From: Geodermatophilaceae bacterium
Lineage (GTDB): Bacteria; Actinomycetota; Actinomycetes; Mycobacteriales; Geodermatophilaceae
Assembly (NCBI GenBank): GCA_013812385.1
Contig: JACCTM010000488.1
Span: forward strand, 1 to 6,553
Direction: 5' to 3'
DNA length: 6,553 nucleotides
Below, piece after piece: positions 1-5,489 of this stretch. Every line of letters begins with the position of its first letter. Position 1 is the stretch's first letter. The notes beneath the pieces were generated by a model. It worked only from the letters and a program-made list of their open reading frames with translations. It did no database searches and was not told the DNA's origin. The translations under genes and the position numbers were made by a program.

Positions 1-870
1 CACAAGCTGACCCCGCTCTACCCCCAGGATCGCCTGAGGTTGGAGACCACTGCCGAGCAGCTGACCACTCGGGTGATCGACCTGGTCATGCCGATCGGCA
101 AGGGCCAGCGCGCTCTGATCGTCAGCCCGCCCAAGGCGGGTAAGACGATGGTTCTGCAGTCGATCGCGAACGCGATCACGCAGAACAACCCGGAGTGCCA
201 CCTCATGGTCGTGCTGATCGACGAGCGACCCGAGGAAGTCACCGACATGCAGCGTTCGGTGAAGGGTGAGGTCATCGCCTCGACCTTCGACCGGCCGCCG
301 ACCGACCACACCACGGTCGCGGAGTTGTCCATCGAGCGGGCCAAGCGCCTGGTCGAGATGGGCCACGACGTGGTCGTGCTGCTGGACTCGATCACCCGCC
401 TCGGTCGGGCGTACAACAACTCCTCACCTGCCAGCGGGCGGATCCTGTCCGGTGGCGTCGACTCGACCGCGCTCTACCCGCCCAAGCGTTTCCTGGGTGC
501 CGCGCGCAACATCGAGAACGGTGGCTCGCTCACCATCCTCGCGACCGCGCTGGTGGAGACCGGCTCGACCGGCGACACGGTCATCTTCGAGGAGTTCAAG
601 GGCACCGGTAACGCCGAGCTCAAGCTCGACCGCCGCCTTGCCGACAAGCGGATCTTCCCGGCCGTCGACGTCGACGCTTCGGGTACCCGCAAGGAAGAGA
701 TCCTGCTGTCACCGGACGAGCTCGCGGTGGTCATCAAACTGCGCCGGGTGCTGCATGCACTCGACCCGCAGCAGGCCATCGAGTTGCTGCTGGACAAGAT
801 GCGCAAGACGCCCACGAACGTCGAGTTCCTCATGCAGATCCAGAAGACCACCCTGGGCCCGAACGAGTAG
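1..870 (+). CDS. rho: Transcription termination factor Rho, C-terminal ATPase part (5' end outside window)
   Basis: Rho is a hexameric RNA-dependent ATPase that binds nascent RNA in the cytoplasm and terminates transcription. The reading frame is open from base 1, so the N-terminal and primary RNA-binding regions lie upstream; 289 codons are visible. I see the Walker A motif PPKAGKT (127-147), the IDERPEEV segment (217-240), the Walker B strand VVVLLDSITR with its Asp at 385-387, the Q-loop segment SGRILSGGVD, the R-loop EEFKGTGN with its Lys at 598-600, and the SGTRKEE arginine-finger segment with Arg at 688-690. The match to E. coli Rho is close throughout, with no frameshift. A TTG codon at 40 is in frame but sits inside conserved sequence and is not the start. 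The stop is TAG at 868-870, two bases before a large hairpin. rpmE follows, as in other actinobacteria. Identification is secure. Confidence 0.97.
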   Translation, partial: HKLTPLYPQDRLRLETTAEQLTTRVIDLVMPIGKGQRALIVSPPKAGKTMVLQSIANAITQNNPECHLMVVLIDERPEEVTDMQRSVKGEVIASTFDRPPTDHTTVAELSIERAKRLVEMGHDVVVLLDSITRLGRAYNNSSPASGRILSGGVDSTALYPPKRFLGAARNIENGGSLTILATALVETGSTGDTVIFEEFKGTGNAELKLDRRLADKRIFPAVDVDASGTRKEEILLSPDELAVVIKLRRVLHALDPQQAIELLLDKMRKTPTNVEFLMQIQKTTLGPNE

Positions 871-872
871 CA

Positions 873-924
873 GCTGCCGGCCTCCGCGCCGTTCCCACTG
901 GGGAATAGCGCGGGGGCCTGCGGC
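873..924 (+). terminator. Long near-perfect hairpin in the rho-rpmE gap
   Basis: Three stacked stems pair in the RNA: 873-877 with 920-924 (one G·U), 879-889 with 908-918 (one G·U), and 891-896 with 901-906 (one G·U), closed by the tetraloop ACUG (897-900). Only two 1x1 mismatches (878/919 and 890/907) interrupt 22 pairs. It starts two bases after the rho stop codon. No U-run follows, so it is not a classical intrinsic terminator; it could be a U-less actinobacterial terminator, an RNA-processing site or a 3'-end stabiliser of rho mRNA. The structure is directly visible; the role is inferred. Confidence 0.6.
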
Positions 925-926
925 CT

Positions 927-932
927 TACACT
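927..932 (+). promoter_or_regulatory. Candidate -10 element for rpmE
   Basis: TACACT fits the loose actinobacterial -10 pattern TANNNT and lies just past the hairpin, 24 bases before the rpmE ATG, which would give a short leader carrying only the Shine-Dalgarno site. No convincing -35 is visible. A promoter here would let rpmE be transcribed apart from rho, but the match is weak and could be chance. Confidence 0.22.
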
Positions 933-956
933 CGGCGCCGACATCAAGGAGTAACG

Positions 957-1193
957 ATGAAATCCGACATCCATCCCGACTACGTGGACACCCAGGTGAC
1001 CTGTAGCTGCGGGAACACCTTCACCACCCGAAGCACGGCCAAGAATGGCGTCATGCACGCCGAGGTCTGCTCGGCCTGCCACCCCTTCTACACCGGCAAG
1101 CAGAAGATCCTGGACACCGGTGGACGGGTGGCCCGCTTCGAACGCCGCTTTGGCAAGCGCACGAGCACCGAGACCGCCAAAGCCGACAGCTAG
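957..1193 (+). CDS. rpmE: 50S ribosomal protein bL31, zinc-binding (C+) type
   Basis: bL31 is a small protein of the large ribosomal subunit that helps bridge the two subunits. The 78-residue product begins MKSDIHPDY, typical of the family, and has the cysteine pairs C16/C18 and C38/C41 (TCSCGNTF and CSACHPFYTG) that bind one zinc ion, which marks the zinc-dependent form rather than the cysteine-less paralog made under zinc starvation. The FYTGKQKILDTGGRV core and basic tail are intact. The start is supported by AAGGAG at 946-951, five bases before the ATG. The gene lies between two strong hairpins (873-924 and 1201-1248), suggesting a discrete, separately bounded mRNA. Length and motifs are normal. 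Confidence 0.97.
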   Translation: MKSDIHPDYVDTQVTCSCGNTFTTRSTAKNGVMHAEVCSACHPFYTGKQKILDTGGRVARFERRFGKRTSTETAKADS

Positions 1194-1200
1194 CTCCACC

Positions 1201-1248
1201 AACGGCGCCTGCGCGCTCACCCTTCCCGGTGGGCGGCAGGCGCCGTTT
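1201..1248 (+). terminator. Rho-independent terminator-like hairpin after rpmE
   Basis: Bases 1201-1212 pair perfectly with 1236-1247, and 1214-1221 pair with 1228-1235 (one G·U); a single bulged G (1213) lies between the stems and the loop is CTTCCC. This gives 20 pairs. The stem ends in UU and is followed by UGCUGUCU, a weak U stretch. It begins seven bases after the rpmE stop codon. It probably ends or protects the rpmE transcript, so prfA would rely on read-through or its own promoter; I see no clear promoter in 1249-1290. Confidence 0.7.
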
Positions 1249-1295
1249 GCTGTCTCCAGCCACCGACTGATGTCATCCAAGGAGAGGAGTACGTC

Positions 1296-2399
1296 ATGAA
1301 CGCGCCTGCCGTAGCCGGCGATCCACAGCGCCTGACCGAGATCCTCGCCGAGTACCAGGAACTGGAAACCGCCCTAGCCGATCCGGCCGTGCACGCTGAC
1401 GGAACCCGGGCCCGGACCCTCGGTCGGCGCTACTCGCGAATGGGTCCGGTCGTTGCCACCCATCGCGAGTTGGAGGCCGCTCGTGGCGATCTGGCAGCGG
1501 CCCGGGAGTTGGCCGACGAAGACGCCGGATTCGCGCTCGAGGCCGAAGAACTGGCGGTCCGGATCGAGGCGCTCACCGAGCGGCTCGAGGAGCTGCTCCT
1601 GCCACGCGACCCCAACGACGACAAGGACGTCATCCTCGAGATCAAGGCCGGCGAGGGCGGCGAGGAGTCCGCACTGTTCGCCAGGGACCTGCTACGGATG
1701 TATCTGCGCTATGCCGAACGCAAGGGCTGGCAGACCGAGGTCCTCGACGCGGTCGAGTCCGACTTGGGCGGTTACAAGGACGTCAGCGTCGCGGTCAAAG
1801 CACGCACGGCCGACGAGGCGGGCATCTGGTCGCGGTTGAAGTGGGAGGGCGGTGTGCACCGGGTGCAGCGGGTGCCCGTGACCGAGTCGCAGGGCCGCGT
1901 CCACACCTCGGCCGCCGGTGTCCTGGTCATGCCCGAGGCAGAGGACGTCGAGGTCACGATCGACCCCAACGACCTGCGGATCGATGTGTACCGCTCGTCC
2001 GGTCCGGGCGGGCAGAGCGTGAACACCACCGACTCCGCCGTACGGATCACCCACGTCCCATCCGGCCTGGTCGTGAGCTGCCAGAACGAGAAGTCCCAAC
2101 TGCAGAACCGGGAGCAAGCGATGCGAATCCTGCGGGCGCGGATGCTGGCCGCGGCCATGGACGCAGCAGCAGGGGCGGCGAACGACGTACGGCACAGCCA
2201 GGTTCGTACGGTCGATCGCAGCGAGCGGATCCGGACCTACAACTTCCCGGAGAACCGGATCGCCGACCACCGGATCGGCTTCAAGGCCAACAACCTCGAG
2301 CAAGTCCTGGACGGAGAGCTGGACGCGATCATCGAGGCACTGGTGCTGGCCTCTCGCACCGAACAGCTGGCCGGCTCCGGCGATCGTGGTTCGGCCTGA
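1296..2399 (+). CDS. prfA: Peptide chain release factor 1 (RF1)
   Basis: RF1 reads UAA and UAG stop codons in the ribosomal A site and triggers release of the finished protein. The 367-residue product is close to the usual length (360 in E. coli). The anticodon-like PxT motif is PVT at residues 194-196, inside RVPVTESQGRVHTS; this marks RF1, since RF2 has SPF there. The catalytic GGQ is at 238-240 in SSGPGGQSVNTTDSAVRITH. The C-terminal segment RTYNFPENRIADHRIG is also canonical, and the N-terminal third is the Glu/Ala-rich helical domain 1. The ATG is preceded by a purine-rich AAGGAGAGGAG (1279-1289), six bases away. Gln240 would normally be methylated by PrmC, whose gene usually follows prfA in actinobacteria but does not here; the convergent hepT gene ends 35 bases downstream instead. 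Confidence 0.97.
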   Translation: MNAPAVAGDPQRLTEILAEYQELETALADPAVHADGTRARTLGRRYSRMGPVVATHRELEAARGDLAAARELADEDAGFALEAEELAVRIEALTERLEELLLPRDPNDDKDVILEIKAGEGGEESALFARDLLRMYLRYAERKGWQTEVLDAVESDLGGYKDVSVAVKARTADEAGIWSRLKWEGGVHRVQRVPVTESQGRVHTSAAGVLVMPEAEDVEVTIDPNDLRIDVYRSSGPGGQSVNTTDSAVRITHVPSGLVVSCQNEKSQLQNREQAMRILRARMLAAAMDAAAGAANDVRHSQVRTVDRSERIRTYNFPENRIADHRIGFKANNLEQVLDGELDAIIEALVLASRTEQLAGSGDRGSA

Positions 2400-2434
2400 G
2401 CCGCAGTCCTCGCTCTAGCGGTTCTGCTCTCGCG

Positions 2435-2869
2435 TCAGCGATCGGACAACCAGGCCGCCACGTCACGGATGTACCGGTCGAACTGGTCACGCGCCAGCGG
2501 GAGCGCGGAAGCCACCCGATCGAGGTCGACGGCGGCGTACTCGTGTACGAGTAGGTTGCGCATCCCCGCTGCCAGTTGCAGATCACCAGCGAGCTCCGAG
2601 CTGATCAAGCCGATCTGGGCCGCGGACGAGAAAGACTCCCGATAGCTGGCCGGTGCGCGATCAACGGTCGCTGCGACGATGTGGGTGTTGACGGCGACAG
2701 CGAGATCCACCAGCTGGGTGAGAACGCGCTCGACCGCCCGCAGAAGGAGTCTCTGCTCACGTAGACGCGCCACGTCCGGGTCATTCGCACTCCTCAAGTC
2801 GTCAACCAGGTCCCGCATCAGGCGCAGCTTCGCCTGGACCGTCGCGACGTCCAGCGCCCTCGGCGTCAT
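2435..2869 (-). CDS. hepT: HepT-like HEPN ribonuclease toxin
   Basis: This 144-residue, largely helical protein carries RNLLVHEY at residues 104-111, the RX4HXY motif of the HepT (DUF86) branch of HEPN toxins. In characterised HepT-MntA systems (Shewanella, Aphanizomenon) this motif forms the RNase active site at the dimer interface, the targets being mRNA or tRNA, and the antitoxin adds AMP units to its Tyr. All motif residues (R104, H109, Y111) are present, so the toxin looks intact. The gene starts in an ATGA overlap with mntA and has no Shine-Dalgarno of its own, so translation is probably coupled to the antitoxin. It converges on prfA with a 35-base gap (2400-2434) that holds only weak stems and no convincing terminator. 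The family call is firm; the RNA target is unknown. Confidence 0.9.
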   Translation of the reverse strand: MTPRALDVATVQAKLRLMRDLVDDLRSANDPDVARLREQRLLLRAVERVLTQLVDLAVAVNTHIVAATVDRAPASYRESFSSAAQIGLISSELAGDLQLAAGMRNLLVHEYAAVDLDRVASALPLARDQFDRYIRDVAAWLSDR

Positions 2870-3273
2870 CCGCGCAGCAGCTCGAGGTCGAGGTCGCGCA
2901 GCCAGCCGGTTTCCAGGTACTCGCCGATGGCGGCCATCTGGAACGAGGCGAATGCCCCCGGTTCGCTCTCGAACAGTGGCACGGCGGGCACCACGGCGTT
3001 GCGGCGAGCAGTCGGCGACGCACGGTCGAGGATCAGCAGGTCGACCCGGTCCGTACCGGCCAGCTCACTGAGCCGCTCGAGGGTCCGCAGGTCGTCGTGG
3101 ACGCCTCTGGGCTGGTACAGCACCGCTACGTCCAGATCTCGCGGCGAAGTCTGACCGCGAGCGGCGCTGCCGAAGACCGTCAGAACGCGCACACCCAGCT
3201 CAGTGCAGACCATGTCCAGCTGGCCGTTGTGCGCTGCTGCGGTGAGGCGAGACAGCGCGCCTTCAGCGCCCAT
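2866..3273 (-). CDS. mntA: MntA-like minimal nucleotidyltransferase antitoxin
   Basis: The 135-residue product has a pol-beta-type minimal nucleotidyltransferase core: VFGSAARG at residues 33-40, then DLD at 46-48, and a likely third carboxylate at D78 in DRVDLLILD. The C-terminal part (PLFESEPGAFASFQMAAIGEYLETGWLRDL) resembles other bacterial MNT partners of HEPN toxins. Known MntA enzymes silence HepT by transferring AMP to its active-site tyrosine and by forming a complex. The spacing here is GSx9DxD, one shorter than the often quoted GSX10DXD. The start is the first in-frame ATG after a TAG stop at 3285-3283. No well-placed Shine-Dalgarno precedes it (AGGAGG is 21 bases away), but TAGAGT lies six bases upstream, which fits a leaderless transcript. 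The antitoxin gene comes first and overlaps hepT by four bases. Confidence 0.9.
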   Translation of the reverse strand: MGAEGALSRLTAAAHNGQLDMVCTELGVRVLTVFGSAARGQTSPRDLDVAVLYQPRGVHDDLRTLERLSELAGTDRVDLLILDRASPTARRNAVVPAVPLFESEPGAFASFQMAAIGEYLETGWLRDLDLELLRG

Positions 3274-3279
3274 GTCATG

Positions 3280-3285
3280 ACTCTA
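3280..3285 (-). promoter_or_regulatory. Candidate -10 element for a leaderless mntA-hepT transcript
   Basis: On the minus strand TAGAGT matches the actinobacterial -10 pattern TANNNT and ends six bases before the mntA ATG. A transcript starting at that ATG would be leaderless, which is common in actinobacteria and would explain the missing Shine-Dalgarno. No good -35 is seen at normal spacing (a GGACAA lies about 20 bases upstream). The assignment is inferred. Confidence 0.35.
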
Positions 3286-3295
3286 GAACGCGAGC

Positions 3296-3370
3296 CTCCT
3301 GCTGGTTGTCCTGCCCACCGACACGGGGTACGGGCGTTGCCGGTGGACCGCTAACGTGCCGAACATCGGT
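3296..3370 (+). pseudogene. Degraded fragment of a sua5/tsaC-type gene
   Basis: Bases 3301-3334 match 3505-3538 of the intact sua5 gene downstream at 31 of 34 positions. In frame from 3302 they read LVVLPTDTGYG, against LVVLPTDTVYG in sua5. One extra base (C3335) then shifts the frame; after it VAGGPLTCR lines up with VAADAFTPR of sua5 at V, A, T and R. An in-frame TAG at 3284-3286 and the lack of any start show that it is not expressed as a protein. It covers the ATP/threonine-pocket motif only, about 25 codons. It lies between the mntA start and sua5, exactly 204 bases upstream of its match. I read it as a scar of a duplication or recombination; the left and right limits are uncertain because similarity fades. 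Confidence 0.6.
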
Positions 3371-3415
3371 TACCGACCCCTGCGACGGGGCATCGTCGGG
3401 CAGTGGCGGGATGAT

Positions 3416-3420
3416 GGAGG
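3416..3420 (+). promoter_or_regulatory. Shine-Dalgarno-like GGAGG very close to the sua5 ATG
   Basis: GGAGG ends one base before the ATG at 3422, closer than the usual 5-9 bases. The ATG is nevertheless favoured because the protein from there (MTQRFDC...) begins like mycobacterial Sua5 homologs. The in-frame GTG at 3356 would add 22 residues with no family counterpart, and no Shine-Dalgarno precedes it. Initiation may be inefficient or leaderless. Confidence 0.4.
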
Positions 3421-3421
3421 C

Positions 3422-4174
3422 ATGACCCAGCGGTTCGACTGTTCCGTCGATGCCCAGAGACGCGAAGGGATCGCCGCGGCGGGCACCGCGATCCGGGCCG
3501 GCAAGCTGGTCGTCCTGCCCACCGACACCGTGTACGGGGTCGCCGCGGATGCGTTCACGCCGAGAGCGATCACGGGCCTGCTGGCCGCCAAGGGCCGCGG
3601 CCGGGCGATGCCCGTTCCTGTCCTCATCGCCGACGCGGACACCCTCGAGGGCGTGGCGACGAACGTGGGTTCCTCGGCCCGGCTACTCACCCGGGCCTGC
3701 TGGCCCGGCGGGCTAACCGTCATCGTCGAACATCCGCCTTCACTGGCCTGGGACCTCGGCGACGGACAGGGGACGGTGGCCGTACGCGTGCCCGACGACG
3801 ACCTGGCCAGAGACTTGCTCCGCGAGACCGGCCCGCTCGGAGTCTCCAGCGCCAACCGTTCCGGACATCCGCCGGCCCGCACGGCCGACGAGGCGATCGA
3901 GGCGCTCGGCGACCTGGTGGCCGTGGTGCTCGATGACGGCCCGCGCAGCGACGGTGAGCCCAGCACGATCGTGGACTGCACGGTGGACCCGCCCCGGGTC
4001 CTGCGGGTCGGCGCCGTGTCGCAGTCCCGGCTGCAGTATCTGGTGCCGACCCTCCGTACCGTGACAGCAGATCCGGACGCGCCTGAGCCCACCTCCGCAC
4101 AGCCGCCGTCCACACCGGCCCAGCCCGAACCCGCCCCAGCACAGCCGAGCCCCGAGGAGCAGCCACACCCATGA
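3422..4174 (+). CDS. L-threonylcarbamoyladenylate synthase (Sua5/YrdC/TsaC family)
   Basis: This enzyme makes threonylcarbamoyl-AMP from threonine, bicarbonate and ATP, the first step of the universal t6A modification at position 37 of tRNAs that read ANN codons. From the ATG at 3422 the product is 250 residues. Visible YrdC-domain motifs are KLVVLPTDTVYG (28-39), AAKGRGRAMPVPVLI (55-69, with K57 and R59 of the KxR signature) and VSSANRSG (141-148). The YrdC fold ends near residue 210. There is no C-terminal Sua5 domain; instead about 35 residues of Pro/Ala/Gln/Glu-rich, probably disordered tail follow, with repeated PAQP units. The stop overlaps the glyA ATG by four bases (ATGA), implying translational coupling. 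Whether to name it sua5 or tsaC is convention, so no symbol is given. The family is certain; the exact start is less so. Confidence 0.93.
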   Translation: MTQRFDCSVDAQRREGIAAAGTAIRAGKLVVLPTDTVYGVAADAFTPRAITGLLAAKGRGRAMPVPVLIADADTLEGVATNVGSSARLLTRACWPGGLTVIVEHPPSLAWDLGDGQGTVAVRVPDDDLARDLLRETGPLGVSSANRSGHPPARTADEAIEALGDLVAVVLDDGPRSDGEPSTIVDCTVDPPRVLRVGAVSQSRLQYLVPTLRTVTADPDAPEPTSAQPPSTPAQPEPAPAQPSPEEQPHP

Positions 4175-5445
4175 CCAGTGCCACCTATTGGGGGCCGGAC
4201 TTCGACGCCTTGCGCGAGACCGACCCGGAGATCGCCGACGTCATCCTCGGTGAGCTGCGGCGGTTGCGTAGCGGACTGCAACTGATCGCGAGCGAGAACT
4301 TCACCAGCCCCGCTGTATTGGCGGCGCTGGGCTCTACATTGTCCAACAAGTACGCCGAGGGCTACCCCGGCCGGCGGTACTACGGCGGCTGCGCCGAGGT
4401 CGACAAGGCCGAGGAGATCGGGATCTCGCGGGCAAAGGAGCTATTCAGCGCCGAGCACGCCAATCTGCAGCCGCACTCCGGAGCGAGTGCGAACCTCGCG
4501 GCGTACGGCGCCTTCATGTCACCGGGAGACACGCTGCTGGGGATGGCGCTCCCGCACGGCGGGCACCTCACCCACGGAACCAAAGTGTCCTTCTCGGGCA
4601 AGTGGTTCAACGCCAAACACTACGGGGTGAGCAAGCAGACCGAGCACATCGACTACGACGAGGTCCGTGACCTGGCCCGTGAGCACCAGCCCAAGGTCAT
4701 CGTCTGCGGGGGTTCGGCGATTCCGCGGACCATCGACTTCGCCACCTTCCGGGAGATCGCTGACGAGGTCGGGGCGATTCTCATCGTGGATGCCGCGCAC
4801 TTCATCGGACTTGTTGCAGGGCTTGCCATTCCGAGCCCCGTCCCGTACGCGGACGTGGTGACCTTCACAACGCACAAGGTGCTGCGCGGGCCCCGAGGTG
4901 GCGCGATCGTCTGCAAGGCCGAGCACGCCAAGGCGATCGATAAGGCGGTGTTCCCGATGATGCAGGGCGGTCCGTTGATGCATTCCGTCGCCGCGAAGGC
5001 GGTCAACCTCAAGGAGTGCCAGACCGCGGAGTACCAGGCCTACGCCCGGCAGGTCATCGTCAACGCGCAAGCGCTGACCAAGGGGCTCGAGGGGGAGGGG
5101 CTGCGCGCGGTCACCGGTGGCACGGACACCCACCTCGCGCTGCTCGACCTCACGGAGACCGGCGCCACCGGTGCCGAGGCGGCATCCCGCTGCGATGCCG
5201 CGGCAATCGTGTTGAACAAGAACGCGATTCCGTATGACCCACAGCCGCCGAGTGTCGCCTCCGGTGTCCGGGTCGGGTCGCCGTCGGTCACGACACAGGG
5301 GATGGGTCCCGACGAGATGTCGAGGATCGCTGCGCTCATCGGTCGGGCGATCCGGGACACGACCGGCGCACACGCGGCCGAGATCGCCGCGGAGGTGGGA
5401 GACCTCGTCGCCGCCCATCCGGCGTATCCGGAGCCCCGGGCCTGA
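4171..5445 (+). CDS. glyA: Serine hydroxymethyltransferase, divergent actinobacterial GlyA type
   Basis: SHMT is a PLP enzyme that interconverts serine and glycine while charging tetrahydrofolate with a one-carbon unit. The 424-residue length is normal. Family motifs are present: LQLIASENFTSPAVL near residue 35, YPGRRYYGGC (65-74), LQPHSGASANLAAYG, HGGHLTHG, the PLP-pyridine Asp207 with H210 (VDAAH), PLP-binding Lys236 in TTHKVLRGPRGG, and the carboxylate-binding Arg367 in GVRVGSPSVTTQG. Some positions differ from housekeeping enzymes: FPMMQGGPL for FPGxQGGPL, CGGSAIPR for GGFSAYS or GWSAYPR, and VDAAHFIG for VDMAHFAG. These features resemble the SHMT copy at the same locus in Streptomyces. 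The gene overlaps sua5 by ATGA; GAGGAG at 4154-4159 lies 11 bases before the start. Catalysis is likely, but serine-to-glycine flux as its main job is inferred. Confidence 0.92.
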   Translation: MTSATYWGPDFDALRETDPEIADVILGELRRLRSGLQLIASENFTSPAVLAALGSTLSNKYAEGYPGRRYYGGCAEVDKAEEIGISRAKELFSAEHANLQPHSGASANLAAYGAFMSPGDTLLGMALPHGGHLTHGTKVSFSGKWFNAKHYGVSKQTEHIDYDEVRDLAREHQPKVIVCGGSAIPRTIDFATFREIADEVGAILIVDAAHFIGLVAGLAIPSPVPYADVVTFTTHKVLRGPRGGAIVCKAEHAKAIDKAVFPMMQGGPLMHSVAAKAVNLKECQTAEYQAYARQVIVNAQALTKGLEGEGLRAVTGGTDTHLALLDLTETGATGAEAASRCDAAAIVLNKNAIPYDPQPPSVASGVRVGSPSVTTQGMGPDEMSRIAALIGRAIRDTTGAHAAEIAAEVGDLVAAHPAYPEPRA

Positions 5446-5478
5446 CACCCCCGCGAGCCGACCCGACATGTTGATGGC

Positions 5479-5483
5479 GAGGA
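5479..5483 (+). promoter_or_regulatory. Ribosome binding site fixing the wecA GTG start
   Basis: GAGGA lies six bases before GTG 5490. Nearby ATG codons at 5468 and 5474 are out of frame, so the GTG is the only well-placed start for the downstream membrane protein. The glyA-wecA gap (5446-5489) shows no terminator, which suggests cotranscription. Confidence 0.65.
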
Positions 5484-5489
5484 CAGCCG

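Noticed and set aside
2400..2434. Bidirectional terminator between convergent prfA and hepT
   Set aside because: Only four-base stems (for example CCGC at 2401-2404 with GCGG at 2418-2421) are present, too weak to call.
3278..3355. Small plus-strand frame starting MTLEREPP (25 codons), considered as a prmC start remnant
   Set aside because: Only the first three residues recall a PrmC start, there is no ribosome binding site, and the DNA is better explained as the sua5 fragment in a different frame.
3356..3421. GTG at 3356 as the start of the sua5 gene
   Set aside because: It would add 22 residues with no family counterpart, has no Shine-Dalgarno, and overlaps the degraded sua5 fragment in another frame; ATG 3422 matches the N-terminus of homologs.
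3370..4281. Minus-strand open frame of 303 codons over sua5
   Set aside because: It is antisense to the sua5 gene, has no recognisable domain, and its composition (Ser/Arg/Thr-rich) reflects the opposite strand's codon bias.
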